Counted from the stretch's first letter, positions 16,441 through 25,971 are shown. The stretch is DNA of 64,000 nt from Ornithinibacillus salinisoli (GCF_042682545.1 NZ_JBHUHQ010000040.1), one strand, 5' to 3'. Notes: generated by a model from the letters alone, not told the origin. Translations and numbers: made by a program.

Positions 16441-17409
16441 CTAAACAGTAATTACTATTTTCCCTTGAGAGTGACCTTCTCCAAAATAGTTGAAACTCTC
16501 AGGAACTTCATCCAACTTATATCTTCTATCAATAACAGGCTTCACTTTTCCTGCTTCAATAAGTTCTTTCATGAATACTAAATCTTCTTGGTTGGGCCGT
16601 TGTAATAGATTAACTATTTTCTTGTTGCCAGTCATGGAGAGCAAAGGCCCAAATATCATAGCCTCCGTCATTTGACTGCCGGAGCCCCCAATCATGACAT
16701 ACTTTCCTTTGGGCTTCAGGGCACGCTTATACGCTAAAATTGGTTGATATCCATTTATAGCTAGTATAAGATCATATTTTTTGGGGTTTTCAGTAAATTT
16801 CTCATTCGTATAATCAATAATATAATCTGCTCCAATGGAACGTAGAATGTCTATATTTCTAGTACTACAAACACCAGTCACCTCAGCACCAAAGGATTTG
16901 GCAATTTGTACTGCAAAAGTCCCCACTCCTCCAGATGCTCCATGAATCAAGACCTGTTGTCCCGATTGAATTTCTCCTTTATCTCGTATACCCTGTAAGG
17001 CAGTGACCCCTGCCATCGGTACACTAGCAGCTTCTTCGTACGAAATATTAGTCGGCTTTTGCGCCAATGCGGTTTCAGGAACAGAAACATACTCCGCAAA
17101 AGCTCCCCAACCACTACTGGCTAGATCACCATATACCTCATCACCTGGTTGAAATTGCGTCACATTCCGACCGACAGCTTCCACTTTTCCTGCAACATCA
17201 CCACCTGGTATGGAATGTTTAGGCTTTAATAGACCAAAAGCAAACCGGGCTAAGAAAGGTTTTCCTTTCAATAGTACTAAGTTGCCATAATTGATAGATG
17301 AAGCATGTACTTTTACTAGTACTTGATTATCCTTAGGTATCGGTTTATCCACCTCTTTCAATTCAAAAACATCTGGTGTTCCGTATCTTCCATACGTTAT
17401 TGCTCGCAC
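16441..17409 (-). CDS. Zinc-independent MDR-family NAD(P)-dependent quinone oxidoreductase/alcohol dehydrogenase
   Basis: Soluble medium-chain dehydrogenase/reductase of 322 residues. The N-terminal GroES-like domain begins VLVKVHASSINYGNLVLLKG and has IPGGDVAGKVEAVG. The cofactor domain has VLIHGASGGVGTFAVQIAKSFG (Rossmann AxxGGVG) and ends SQGKIVITV. The catalytic and structural zinc cysteines of alcohol dehydrogenases are absent, placing it with quinone oxidoreductase/YogA-like enzymes acting on carbonyl or quinone substrates. The GTG start has GAGGAGG at good spacing. Confidence 0.87.
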   Translation of the reverse strand: MRAITYGRYGTPDVFELKEVDKPIPKDNQVLVKVHASSINYGNLVLLKGKPFLARFAFGLLKPKHSIPGGDVAGKVEAVGRNVTQFQPGDEVYGDLASSGWGAFAEYVSVPETALAQKPTNISYEEAASVPMAGVTALQGIRDKGEIQSGQQVLIHGASGGVGTFAVQIAKSFGAEVTGVCSTRNIDILRSIGADYIIDYTNEKFTENPKKYDLILAINGYQPILAYKRALKPKGKYVMIGGSGSQMTEAMIFGPLLSMTGNKKIVNLLQRPNQEDLVFMKELIEAGKVKPVIDRRYKLDEVPESFNYFGEGHSQGKIVITV

Positions 17410-17674
17410 ACAAATTCCTCCTCAAATAACTAACATTTATTTGTAGAACTCATTCTCTAGTACACCCGAGTAATTCAGGTTTAACAAAAAAATTGGTTCC
17501 AACAGAATTCCAACGTTTTCAGAAACCATTTACAACAACCAGTGTACAAAACTAGACCTTATGTATTTGTTATATCACTGTTTTTTTCCTAGCTCATTGA
17601 TTTAAGTCAATGAACGGATACATCGCTCCTTGTATAATCAAATAAATTCAAATAATTAAGGGAGGATTATAAAT

Positions 17675-18403
17675 ATGTTAGTTCCTAATAATAAATTAAC
17701 GGATCAGAGAAAAATCGCAGTGATCACAGGTATATCACTACTCATCATGGCAATTGCTGCGTCTTTCTCTGCTGGTTTTGTCCATGAAAGTATCTTGGTG
17801 GAGGGTGATGCAAACGCTACACTTAACAACATGATGACATCACAAACTCTTTTCAAAGTCGGAATCTTTGGATGGCTCATTATCTTACTAACAGATATAG
17901 TGGTTGCTTGGGGGTTCTATATTTTTCTAAAGCCTTTTAACAAATATCTTTCGTTGCTCGGTGCTTGGTTCCGTCTTATCTATACAAGTATTTTAGCAAT
18001 TGCCATACTAAATTTAATCGTTGTGTTGTTACTTACGAAAAGCACAGACTATATATCGTTATTGAGTAATGAGCAACTTGCACTAATTGTGATGCTATTA
18101 TTAAACGCTTTTAACGCAATTTGGAATATGGGCTTGATTATTTTTGGTGGGCATTTACTGATTGTAGGTTATATAGCTTTCACATCTTCCAATTTGCCTA
18201 AAATTATAAGTATCTTGTTATTAGTTGCTTCTTTTGGATATATTGTCATTCATCTATGTATTACATTTCTACCACAATATGAAAGAATCATTACAATATT
18301 AGAGAATGTATTTACTTTGCCTATGATTGTTGGAGAATTAGGCTTTGGGATATGGTTATTATTCAAAGGAGGAAAATCACTAAGTGACGAAATATCTGCT
18401 TAA
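17675..18403 (+). CDS. DUF4386-family membrane protein
   Basis: Membrane protein of 242 residues with about six hydrophobic helices. The DUF4386 layout is seen: an N-terminal helix (ITGISLLIMAIAASFSAGFV), then VGIFGWLIILLTDIVVAWGFY and LGAWFRLIYTSILAIAIL. The family's function is unknown; members often sit beside small transcriptional regulators. GGGAGG lies upstream of the ATG. Its stop overlaps that of the Crp/Fnr gene on the other strand by four bases (convergent). Confidence 0.82.
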   Translation: MLVPNNKLTDQRKIAVITGISLLIMAIAASFSAGFVHESILVEGDANATLNNMMTSQTLFKVGIFGWLIILLTDIVVAWGFYIFLKPFNKYLSLLGAWFRLIYTSILAIAILNLIVVLLLTKSTDYISLLSNEQLALIVMLLLNAFNAIWNMGLIIFGGHLLIVGYIAFTSSNLPKIISILLLVASFGYIVIHLCITFLPQYERIITILENVFTLPMIVGELGFGIWLLFKGGKSLSDEISA

Positions 18404-18984
18404 TTAATTTCTTTGTGTACTCGCTTTTTAATTCTGCTTAAAGACTCTGGAGTCATCCCAAGATAACTTGCGAGTTGATGCTGAGGAACCCGATTGATTA
18501 AATGAGGTCTTTTCATTTTTAGTGATTTATAACGTTCTTCTGGTGTAGACCCGATAAATGCTGCGAAGTCGTCTTGTACTTGACCAAAGATTTCCTCCAT
18601 CATTTTGCGTGTCATTGCTTCCAACTGATTATATTGATTGTACATTTTTTCTTCCGTATCAAGGTCACCTACAACCAAAATCGAGTCTTCAAGACATGTG
18701 TAGGTGTACGATGATAATTTATCTAGCTTATCATGATTAAAAATTGTTATGGCCTGCTCTTCTGTATAGAAGTTAGAAGTAACCTCTTTTCCCATTTCGT
18801 CAATAGCATACTGCCTTATGCATCCCTTCAATACAAAATAACATTTCTTAGGGACATCTCCTTGTCTATGGAGGATTGTTCCTTTTTTATATTCCTTAAT
18901 CGTTAATTCGTCTATAATCCTACGTTGTTCCTCTTCATTAAGTGATGTGTATTTAGTCATATACTTCATCAAGACACTTTTCAT
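18400..18984 (-). CDS. Crp/Fnr-family transcriptional regulator
   Basis: Regulator of 194 residues. The N-terminal cyclic-nucleotide-binding-type beta roll (about 20-115: KGTILHRQGDVPKKCYFVLKG, IRQYAIDEMGKEVTSNFYTE) is joined by a dimerisation helix to a C-terminal winged helix (RVPQHQLASYLGMTPESLSR, about 165-185). No iron-sulfur cysteines are seen, so the ligand is unknown. The ATG at 18984 lies nine bases after GAGGTG; the in-frame GTG at 18996 overlaps that site. Convergent with the DUF4386 gene. Confidence 0.83.
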   Translation of the reverse strand: MKSVLMKYMTKYTSLNEEEQRRIIDELTIKEYKKGTILHRQGDVPKKCYFVLKGCIRQYAIDEMGKEVTSNFYTEEQAITIFNHDKLDKLSSYTYTCLEDSILVVGDLDTEEKMYNQYNQLEAMTRKMMEEIFGQVQDDFAAFIGSTPEERYKSLKMKRPHLINRVPQHQLASYLGMTPESLSRIKKRVHKEIN

Positions 18985-19304
18985 TTCTTTATTCACCTCA
19001 ATTATTGTTTAACCTTATTTGCATTATCACTCTCTTAATCCTATTCAGCACAATGAAATAATTTTCATTAATTTTTTTGTTTATTAGCTAAACAAACTTC
19101 ATACATCCTAACTTTCATTAACAATCTAACATCTGTTTTTGTTTTTCTGTCCTCTGATTGAATATATAAAATGTCGATTTTAATTTACATCGTATCTATC
19201 TTCTTATAAAACTACTTACTATAATTATAACATTTTATGTATTCATTAAATGATAAAGTATGATATAAAACAGCAAAATAAACTACAATAATAGAGTACT
19301 AGAT
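18985..19304. other. AT-rich intergenic region
   Basis: Promoter region of the Crp/Fnr gene at its left end. Otherwise no gene or clear structure is seen. Confidence 0.35.
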
Positions 19305-19400
19305 CATATAGGTTTTAGTGATAGCCTCTACATTAAACATAGCTTTATCTTATTGGCTTCCTATCACCTTCTTTAGTTTCTATTTCCAATGTAACCGGTG
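19305..19400 (-). pseudogene. SRPBCC gene relic, homologous to 15100-15210
   Basis: Plus-strand text here (TTAGTGATAGCCTCTAC, ACCTTCTTTAGTTTCTATTT) parallels that at about 15115-15205 base by base. On the minus strand it encodes LEIETKEGD, matching LETETKEGI of the truncated gene at 14961, before running into several stops. It is a second, more decayed copy of that gene family. Confidence 0.6.
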
Positions 19401-19466
19401 CTTTAAGGTTCTAGATTTTTATCTGGTTTTCATGAAGAAGAAGCTAATATGTTAAATATCAAAACT

Positions 19467-19495
19467 CCCCTTTAGACAAGTTATTTCTAAAGGGG
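19467..19495. terminator. Hairpin downstream of manganese catalase gene
   Basis: CCCCTTTAGA and TCTAAAGGGG form a perfect 10-bp stem around CAAGTTATT. On the minus strand it follows the catalase gene and precedes a short T-rich stretch. Confidence 0.7.
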
Positions 19496-19561
19496 TAAAA
19501 CGGTTTAACATTTTTTAAGTCGCACTAAATAAACTTTTCTTTTTAATTCAACTTATGATTT

Positions 19562-20446
19562 TTATTGAAGTGGTTGATTGTTGTTGTGAGCAGGATCCAT
19601 CTTTCCTGATCCGCGTTCTATTCTCAAATCTAATGGCGGGGTTCCATGAATAAATTTAGGTCCTGGCTGCAATTGTGGCTTTTGTCCCATTGCTTTTGGA
19701 TTTTGAATATATTCAAAGTTAGCCTGGCCATCTAGAGTTGGTCCATTTGCCCATCTTCCTGTTTTGCTTTCCTCTCCCTCAGAAAAATTCATGAAAGAAT
19801 AAGAAACTTCTTGTTTTTCAAATTCTTGGTTAAACGTACTTGGTACAATTGCTCCTTGAGTTTGCTCTAACTCTTCTATAGCTGCCATCCACTGATTTTG
19901 ATGCATGGTATCTCGAGCAATTAAGAAAGAAAGCATGTCTCTTACTCCAGGGTCTGTTGTCATTTCATATAGCCTGCATACTTGAAGTCTCCCTTGAGAC
20001 TCGGCATTGAGATTTGCTCTGAAATCTGCAAGTAAATTTCCACTAGCAATAGTATAGCGTGCAGTCCAAGGGTATCCTACACTGTCGTTAGGTTGTGCTC
20101 CTAGTCCATTTACAATTGCATGCTGAGGATTCATTCCACCTAGAACAGCTTCAACCGCTGGGTCTTTAGCTCCTTGTTCCTGGTCATGGACAGGTGCACC
20201 ATCCAACAATTGAGCAATCATGGTTGCAATCATTTCCACATGAGCAATTTCTTCTGTTGCAATGTCAAGTATCATATCACGATACTTTCCTTCTGCACGA
20301 CAATTCCATCCTTGAAAAAGATATTGCATCATGACAGACATTTCGCCATATTGCCCGCCTAATATTTCTTGTAACTTTTTTGCATATACAGGATCTGGTT
20401 GACTTGGCTTTGCATCATATTGAAGTTCTTTAACGTGATAAAACAT
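19562..20446 (-). CDS. ydbD: Manganese (non-haem) catalase, YdbD type
   Basis: Ferritin-fold dimanganese catalase (294 residues) that disproportionates hydrogen peroxide. It starts MFYHVKELQYDAKP, and the metal-ligand helices contain GGQYGEMSVMMQYLFQG, DIATEEIAHVEMIATM, NLNAESQGRLQV and RDTMHQNQWMAAI, giving the expected Glu/His ligands. The ATG at 20446 has AAGGAGG upstream and gives the family N-terminus. An in-frame start at 20575 would add 43 unrelated residues. The tail is about 20 residues longer than I expect for B. subtilis YdbD. Confidence 0.92.
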   Translation of the reverse strand: MFYHVKELQYDAKPSQPDPVYAKKLQEILGGQYGEMSVMMQYLFQGWNCRAEGKYRDMILDIATEEIAHVEMIATMIAQLLDGAPVHDQEQGAKDPAVEAVLGGMNPQHAIVNGLGAQPNDSVGYPWTARYTIASGNLLADFRANLNAESQGRLQVCRLYEMTTDPGVRDMLSFLIARDTMHQNQWMAAIEELEQTQGAIVPSTFNQEFEKQEVSYSFMNFSEGEESKTGRWANGPTLDGQANFEYIQNPKAMGQKPQLQPGPKFIHGTPPLDLRIERGSGKMDPAHNNNQPLQ

Positions 20447-20882
20447 ACGAGATACTTCCTCCTTATAGTTATAAGTCTTCAGGTTAATTTGTGACGATAC
20501 ATCATAAATATTAGATGTAATATTATCCATACGTAATTTGAAGATTGCATCCTTTACTTTAAGTGCATTATCCACAAATATTATTCTTTTGCACTAGCGT
20601 TGTATAAAGTTTCAAAGCAAAAGTCAAGCAATTTACTTATTTAAAAATTAAAATAATGGACATTTTATAATTTCACGACTGTCTTCTAAAGACTCACGAA
20701 AGAAGGTTTCGCCACTTTCTAAGGTACCTTAATTTGATTTATAACATGACCTCCTAATGCATCAGAATACCTCTAGTTCTATGTATCTATCCCATTTTTC
20801 GGGGTATCCTGACTCTATAATAAAAGTAAATAATATTACAGATAATATCAGTATTAATTATACATAAAGAAAAGGTGATAGA
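20447..20882. other. Intergenic region between divergent genes
   Basis: Promoters of the catalase (minus) and the CBO0543-type gene (plus) should lie here. A TATAAT hexamer near 20816 is a candidate -10 for the rightward gene. No other gene is visible. Confidence 0.35.
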
Positions 20883-21482
20883 ATGTTCAAGAACTATATA
20901 AATATTGGTTTTAATGTTGAGTCAATTATTTACATTTTCGGATTTTTGATTGGTTTGATTTTTCTCATTTACTTTTTGAGATTAAATTGGAAAAAATATG
21001 GTATCTTATTTATCTTATCTGCTTTAGTTGGTAACATACTTTGCTACATCTTTGTTAAGTTGAATTTCTATTCATTTCCATATGTGTTATTCCCGAAAAT
21101 ACTAGTTATGCCCTTAACTACAATTACATTAACTTTTCCAATAATGGTTCTGTTAGCAGTACGTTATAGCCCTGACCACTGGGGATGGAAAATCCCCTTT
21201 TATTCTACAATCGTTCATGTAGGTATGTTTTGGGAAACGTGGGCATTAACAAATACAAGGATAATCGAATATAATTTTAAATGGGATTTTTGGGATTCTT
21301 ATACTTGGTGGTGGATATTTTTCTTGCTCTTTGAATGGATTGGAGGAAGTATAATACCTAATAATTTTAGAAAACCTATTAATATTGAGTTTTTAAAGTT
21401 TGGTAAACTAGGTTGGGCAATTATTCACTTTATATTAATTGTGACAGTTTTTCTTGGGGGTTACTATTTAGGCTCTTTTTAA
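20883..21482 (+). CDS. CBO0543-family membrane protein
   Basis: Membrane protein of 199 residues with about six hydrophobic segments. Conserved-looking motifs include WKIPFYSTIVHVGMFWETWAL, SYTWWWIFFLLFEWIGG and a final helix ending GGYYLGSF. The pattern matches CBO0543 family proteins, which are common in spore-forming Bacillaceae and have no known function. AAAAGGTGAT precedes the ATG. A monocistronic gene. Confidence 0.75.
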   Translation: MFKNYINIGFNVESIIYIFGFLIGLIFLIYFLRLNWKKYGILFILSALVGNILCYIFVKLNFYSFPYVLFPKILVMPLTTITLTFPIMVLLAVRYSPDHWGWKIPFYSTIVHVGMFWETWALTNTRIIEYNFKWDFWDSYTWWWIFFLLFEWIGGSIIPNNFRKPINIEFLKFGKLGWAIIHFILIVTVFLGGYYLGSF

Positions 21483-21660
21483 ATAGAGCAATAATAAAAT
21501 AAAGAGGGCAACAGTCCAATGGGAAGGTTAGATGCACAAGAAATACTAAGTTAGAAGGAGTGTTTTATGGACAGTATAGGGTTTGGAATCAATAAAAAAA
21601 GTATTTCATTTGACCATATAACCAATCGTAGTTGAACTAAAAGGTGATTTGTAATACATC

Positions 21661-21981
21661 ATAAGTCTGTCGGAAAACAGTCGGGAGCTATCAAATCGAC
21701 ATCATCCCTGTAAATCCGTGAAGAATAGGGATATTGTCTTTTGTGTAAATCTCTTCAACATGTTTAAATGTTTTTTTGAGGTTTTTAATGCAAATTCGAG
21801 ATACTCTTTTATTTTGTCATCTTTCATACTTGAAGGTGATGTTCAAAGATACAATAAAACAAACCAAATAATTAGCATATAAGTTACCTAATTCTGATGA
21901 ATTTAACTTTTGATTTTGTTGATGTTCTTTCACTAGTTTCTTTACTTCTTTATCGTGATAAGATGATGTTTTTATTTTCAA
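21661..21981 (-). pseudogene. DUF3231-family gene remnant
   Basis: A TTG at 21981 with TAGGAGG upstream opens MKIKTSSYHDKEVKKLVKEH and LNSSELGNLYANYL, then shifts frame. Further on, other frames give KHVEEIYTKDNIPILHGFT and DDVDLIAPDCFPTDL. These match in order the conserved pieces of DUF3231 proteins, which are about 330 residues and ferritin-like. At least two frameshifts and a large internal loss make it non-functional. Confidence 0.7.
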
Positions 21982-22145
21982 TGTTACGCCTCCTAAAAAT
22001 GAAGAAATTTCATGAGTAGTAATTGATGAATAGCTTTATTTTATTACATAACGAACTTCTATTAGCCGACTTCCACATCATTAAAACTTTTATTAATTGG
22101 GAACTGACACCTTTTTAGTACTTAGATACTTGCCTTCCGGATATT

Positions 22146-22162
22146 AATCAGTTAAACTGATT
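22146..22162. promoter_or_regulatory. MarR-type operator upstream of marR gene
   Basis: AATCAGTT-A-AACTGATT is a perfect inverted repeat of 8-bp arms, 36 bases before the MarR start. A related half (AAGCTGATAATT) follows. Size and position fit autorepression by the encoded MarR protein. Confidence 0.72.
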
Positions 22163-22197
22163 ATATATTAAGCTGATAATTGAGGAGGTGAGTTTTA

Positions 22198-22617
22198 TTG
22201 AACAAATTAAGTCAATCTTATGGATTCTTGTTTGGAAAAGTTCTACAACAAATGGAAAATAAGTTTGCAGAAACACTAACCCCATTTAATATCGATGCTA
22301 GACAATATGGAGTACTTTTATTTATTATGGAAAATCCTTACTCATCACAAAAAGACATCTCTGAAAGGCTGCAAATAGATCGGACAACTATGGTGAGTCA
22401 TGTCGATCATTTAGAAACATTAGGCTTTGTTGAGAGAACTAAAAATCCAAACGACCGAAGAGCCTACAGCCTTATGATCACCGAAAAAGGTAATAATGTA
22501 TTGGAAACTTGCTGGGGGTTATTAACAAATACAGAATCAGAAGTTTTATCCCCTTTAAACAAACAAGAAAAGCATATACTGAAGGACATACTTATAAAAA
22601 TTTGGAGTTCACTTTAG
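22198..22617 (+). CDS. MarR-family transcriptional regulator
   Basis: Winged-helix dimeric regulator of 139 residues. The recognition region is at about 50-90 (SQKDISERLQIDRTTMVSHV) and the wing has FVERTKNPNDRRAYSL, including the family DRR motif. It probably represses its own operon by binding the 17-bp palindrome just upstream. It starts at TTG after GAGGAGGTGA. Rhodanese and EVE-domain genes follow within 20 bases, so they form one operon. Confidence 0.88.
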   Translation: MNKLSQSYGFLFGKVLQQMENKFAETLTPFNIDARQYGVLLFIMENPYSSQKDISERLQIDRTTMVSHVDHLETLGFVERTKNPNDRRAYSLMITEKGNNVLETCWGLLTNTESEVLSPLNKQEKHILKDILIKIWSSL

Positions 22618-22635
22618 ATACCAGGAGGTAATGAT

Positions 22636-23028
22636 ATGAATGCACTTGAATATTTTAATGCACGTCTAAATGCAACAATAAGTCCCATGGATTATTTAAG
22701 ATCTATGAAAATGAATCCTGAGAAATATTTCTTATTGGATGTAAGAAACGGTCCTAAAAATTTAAGAAATATTATAATTAAGGATGCTAATGTTATACCA
22801 GAACAAGAATTAAAAAATCATTTAGATGAGATACCAAAAGATAAAGAAATTATTGTTTATTGCTGGGATGTCTGGTGCAATACTGCTGCCAAAGTAGCAA
22901 AATTTTTATTGGAGAATGGTTATAATGTAAAAGAGTTAACCGGGGGTATTACGGCATGGAAAGAAATGAACTTTCCTGTTTCAAAATCAACCTATAATGA
23001 TAATGTAACTAATAATTGTGGGTGTTGA
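22636..23028 (+). CDS. Rhodanese-domain protein
   Basis: Single-domain rhodanese of 130 residues that could handle persulfide sulfur. Typical elements are YFLLDVRNGP, a beta strand ending IIVYCWDVWCNTAAKVAKFL with the candidate active-site Cys in YC, and LTGGITAWKEMNFPV near the end. The active-site loop (CWDVWCN) differs from the usual C...GxRS, and the protein ends in a CGC motif, so substrate and chemistry are uncertain. It is the second gene of the MarR operon. Confidence 0.85.
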   Translation: MNALEYFNARLNATISPMDYLRSMKMNPEKYFLLDVRNGPKNLRNIIIKDANVIPEQELKNHLDEIPKDKEIIVYCWDVWCNTAAKVAKFLLENGYNVKELTGGITAWKEMNFPVSKSTYNDNVTNNCGC

Positions 23029-23032
23029 TTCA

Positions 23033-23461
23033 ATGCAAAAATGTACAAGATATTGGATTGGTGTTGCTTCTCGTGACCATGTAATGAAGGGAGTCCATGG
23101 TGGATTTGCTCAACTTTGTCATGGAAAAGAGGGGCCGTTAAAAAAGATGAATACTGGTGATTGGATCATTTATTATTCTTCAAAGGAAGGTTATTCGGAA
23201 ACTACTCCGCTTCGAAAGTTTACTGCTTTAGGGAAAGTTCTCGATGATAATATTTTTCAGTTTGATATGGGAAATGGTTTCTTACCTTTCAGAAGAAATA
23301 TAGATTTTATAAGTTGTACTCAAACACCCATTCATCCACTCATCCCACACCTCTCTTTCATTAAAAATAAGAAGAGTTGGGGTTATCCTTTTCGATACGG
23401 ACATTTAGAAATAAGTGAAGAAGATTTTAAACTAATTACAGTAAAGATGGTGGAAGTTTAA
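23033..23461 (+). CDS. EVE-domain (UPF0310-like) protein
   Basis: Small soluble protein of 142 residues with an EVE/PUA-like fold expected to bind modified nucleotides: RYWIGVASRDHVMKGVHGGF at the start, MNTGDWIIYYSSKEGY and WGYPFRYGHLEISEEDFKLI at the end. Stand-alone EVE proteins have no firmly assigned role. The ATG at 23033 is preferred over the GTG at 23018, which lies in the end of the rhodanese gene. It is the last gene of the operon and is followed directly by a terminator. Confidence 0.83.
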   Translation: MQKCTRYWIGVASRDHVMKGVHGGFAQLCHGKEGPLKKMNTGDWIIYYSSKEGYSETTPLRKFTALGKVLDDNIFQFDMGNGFLPFRRNIDFISCTQTPIHPLIPHLSFIKNKKSWGYPFRYGHLEISEEDFKLITVKMVEV

Positions 23462-23491
23462 AAGGAGATTAGAAAGTCCTAATCTCCTTTT
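23461..23491 (+). terminator. Terminator of marR-rhodanese-EVE operon
   Basis: AAAGGAGATTAG and CTAATCTCCTTT form a 12-bp stem around AAAGTC and end in a T run. It begins at the stop codon of the EVE gene. Confidence 0.88.
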
Positions 23492-23570
23492 AACTTATTA
23501 AACCTTCTGTTCTACCACTATTCATGATGCGGTTTACAACACCATGTGAATTCGTGTTTTACAATACATT

Positions 23571-24302
23571 TCACTTCTTATTCAAGATAAAAATAGCACC
23601 ACCATAGCCCAATATGCACCATATTAATAGATTAATATAATTATCTAGACTAGCATCGAAAGTAGACGCTGCTAAGGAGGCACGCATAACCTCAGCCATC
23701 GAATAAATGGGCAATACTTCATGAAGTGCTTGAAGCCATTCTGGAAGTCGATCCATTGGGAAGTTTATTGGTGAAAACATAAGTGCTCCAAATACAATTA
23801 CTTGAGAAATGCCAAGTGATGCTGTTGGTGATAATAGATAGGAAAATCCGTATCCAACACCTATAGATGTTAATGCAATCATGAATAGAGCTGGTACTAC
23901 AGTCCAAGAGATATCGTATCCGGGACTAAACATAAGATGTGCAACAATAGAGGAAACGACAATACCTGGGACGGTAATTAATAACCATAGGGTTGTATCG
24001 GCTCCAAGAATAACGGAACGCTTAACTGGCCATGTTCGCATGAATTCCATATATCCATCTGATTTTGCAGTACCGATTTGTTGAGGCAAGATAACCAATC
24101 CTGTAAAAATCAAAATAATAGTAGGCGCTCCTGTTGCTAAAAAAAGAATCGTATTCGTATCTGGATTGGGAATCAAATAGGTAAATCCGATAACAATTCC
24201 TACTGATATCAATATTTGAATCAACGCCATAAATATTAAAAAGCCTGAGTTTCTAAGAAATTGCAATTGAAAAACATACTTGTAATGGCTTAATATACTC
24301 AT
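23571..24302 (-). CDS. ABC-2-type transporter permease
   Basis: Membrane subunit of 243 residues with six predicted helices and the ABC-2 loop LPQQIGTAKSDGYMEFMRTWPV. It pairs with the ATPase encoded immediately upstream (TAATG overlap), forming an exporter, probably for a drug or a lipid/peptide compound. The substrate cannot be deduced. With the MerR gene further upstream it makes a three-gene operon on the minus strand. Confidence 0.85.
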   Translation of the reverse strand: MSILSHYKYVFQLQFLRNSGFLIFMALIQILISVGIVIGFTYLIPNPDTNTILFLATGAPTIILIFTGLVILPQQIGTAKSDGYMEFMRTWPVKRSVILGADTTLWLLITVPGIVVSSIVAHLMFSPGYDISWTVVPALFMIALTSIGVGYGFSYLLSPTASLGISQVIVFGALMFSPINFPMDRLPEWLQALHEVLPIYSMAEVMRASLAASTFDASLDNYINLLIWCILGYGGAIFILNKK

Positions 24303-25237
24303 TACGATGCCACCACCCTTTTAGACGTTAATTCAATATAAGCATCCTCAATGGTAGTTGGAGACAAGGAATAGTCTATAATAAGACCTCTATCCATTTG
24401 ATCTTTTGCCCACTCTATTGTAGATGGTACCTTCGAAGGATCCATGGAGAAAACGAAACGGGATCCGTTCTGATGAGAGGAAAGTGCCCAGTTAGGAATC
24501 TCTATATCTACTAACTCTTTTGCCAAACTAAGCTCCATACGCATCTGATCACTTACTGAGCTTTTTATTTCTGAAGGGGTCCCTTGGGCTATAAATTGCC
24601 CTCGATTTATGATAGCTACACGATCAACCGCCTTTTCAGCTTCTACCACATTATGCGTTACTAAAATAACGGACGTACCGTCATTTGTTAAATCACGGAT
24701 CACCTGCCATAGATAGCGCCTACGAACTGGATCAACATCATTTGTAGGTTCATCAAGAATAACTAATTTACCCGGAGCAATCACCGCCATACAAAAAGCT
24801 GTCAATCGTTTCGCACCTCCTGAAAGCTTCTCACCTTCCGTATTTGCCCACTCGCCCATATCCAACGCCTCAAAAAGCATTTCTAGCCGCTTCGGATTAT
24901 AATTTTTCCCCGCACGCATTTTACCAATAAGGGTAACGGCTTGCTTAGGTGTAAGAAAACCCAAAGGTACTTGGGATTGTGGCTGTACGGAACAAATAGA
25001 TCGCGCACGAGTAGGTGACTGAATTACCGATTCGCCTAGTAAGTGGATGTCACCACGATCAGGTGTTAATAGTCCTAATATCTGATTGACTAAAGTCGTT
25101 TTCCCAGCACCGTTCTGTCCAAGTAGCCCAAATATTTCTCCTTCATCTATCGTAAATGTAACATTGTCATTGGCAATTTTCTTAGACTTACCTCTACCAG
25201 AGAAAACCTTCGTAACGTCTTTTACATGGAGAACCAT
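24302..25237 (-). CDS. ABC transporter ATP-binding protein
   Basis: Nucleotide-binding subunit of 311 residues. Walker A GLLGQNGAGKTTL, signature LSGGAKRLTAF, Walker B LVILDEPTNDVDP and the switch His in LVTHN are intact. A C-terminal extension of about 70 residues is typical of drug-export NBDs. It overlaps both neighbours by TAATG junctions: MerR upstream and permease downstream. It energises the permease at 23571. Confidence 0.92.
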   Translation of the reverse strand: MVLHVKDVTKVFSGRGKSKKIANDNVTFTIDEGEIFGLLGQNGAGKTTLVNQILGLLTPDRGDIHLLGESVIQSPTRARSICSVQPQSQVPLGFLTPKQAVTLIGKMRAGKNYNPKRLEMLFEALDMGEWANTEGEKLSGGAKRLTAFCMAVIAPGKLVILDEPTNDVDPVRRRYLWQVIRDLTNDGTSVILVTHNVVEAEKAVDRVAIINRGQFIAQGTPSEIKSSVSDQMRMELSLAKELVDIEIPNWALSSHQNGSRFVFSMDPSKVPSTIEWAKDQMDRGLIIDYSLSPTTIEDAYIELTSKRVVAS

Positions 25238-25971
25238 TATTTCAACTCCTCCTTTGCCATAAATACACGTTCAATGAAATGGATGACATCTTTATCCATA
25301 GGGTAAAAAGCAATACCATCCTTTAAATTTTGTAGCGCTTCCCACATATCTCCAAGTAATTCTTCATCATCTCCAAACATATTTTTCACTTGGCTTAACC
25401 ACCTTTCAACTAATTGTTGCGCCTTTACTGAACTTGGATCAATTTCGAGGTTATTCTTGATATCACTAATAACCCTCATCCATCCCTTGATGTCTTCCTC
25501 ACTCATTTGTTGTGGATTCATGTCCATAATTTTTTCCATTTCTTCGCTGTTTAGGTAATCTTCATATTGTTGTAAGACATCCCCAGGATCTTGTTGATAC
25601 AATTGGATAATGCTAAAAATGATTGGCCAATTAATTTCTCCTTCAAATTCAATGGAATACGATACACCTAGAAGAGCTTGTTCTAACATCTTTAATCGTT
25701 CCTGTTCCCGCTTTACCATTTCTAACTGTTGTTGGATCGATTGCTGCCAGGTCGAAGTTGAATTTTTCAATATATCTTTAATTTGTTCCAGTGTGAATCC
25801 CATATATTTTAATGCTAAAACACGTTCTAACCGCATTAAATCGTCTTCATTGTATAAACGGTGACCACCACTTGTTTTTGATGAGGGTTTGATCAAATCA
25901 ATTTCATCATAATAATCTAACGTCCTCACTGTTACCCCAGTGTTTTTAGATAATTTCCCTATCGTGTACAT
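25237..25971 (-). CDS. MerR-family regulator of the adjacent ABC exporter
   Basis: Regulator of 244 residues. The N-terminal MerR helix-turn-helix is YTIGKLSKNTGVTVRTLDYY, followed by the coiled dimerisation helix and a C-terminal helical domain (about 110-244) that may bind the exporter's substrate, as in TipAL-like proteins. The ATG at 25971 follows AAGGGGTG; the open frame extends upstream to 26097 but has no start signal. As the first gene of the operon, it likely controls the exporter it is translated with. Confidence 0.87.
   Translation of the reverse strand: MYTIGKLSKNTGVTVRTLDYYDEIDLIKPSSKTSGGHRLYNEDDLMRLERVLALKYMGFTLEQIKDILKNSTSTWQQSIQQQLEMVKREQERLKMLEQALLGVSYSIEFEGEINWPIIFSIIQLYQQDPGDVLQQYEDYLNSEEMEKIMDMNPQQMSEEDIKGWMRVISDIKNNLEIDPSSVKAQQLVERWLSQVKNMFGDDEELLGDMWEALQNLKDGIAFYPMDKDVIHFIERVFMAKEELK

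Noticed and set aside
20447..20575. 43-residue N-terminal extension of manganese catalase
   Set aside because: Family proteins start at MFYHVKEL, which has its own AAGGAGG.
21567..21635. 22-codon frame after AGAAGGAGTG (MDSIGFGINKK...)
   Set aside because: Has a ribosome binding site but is very short and unconserved as far as I can tell; could be a leader, not supported enough to call.
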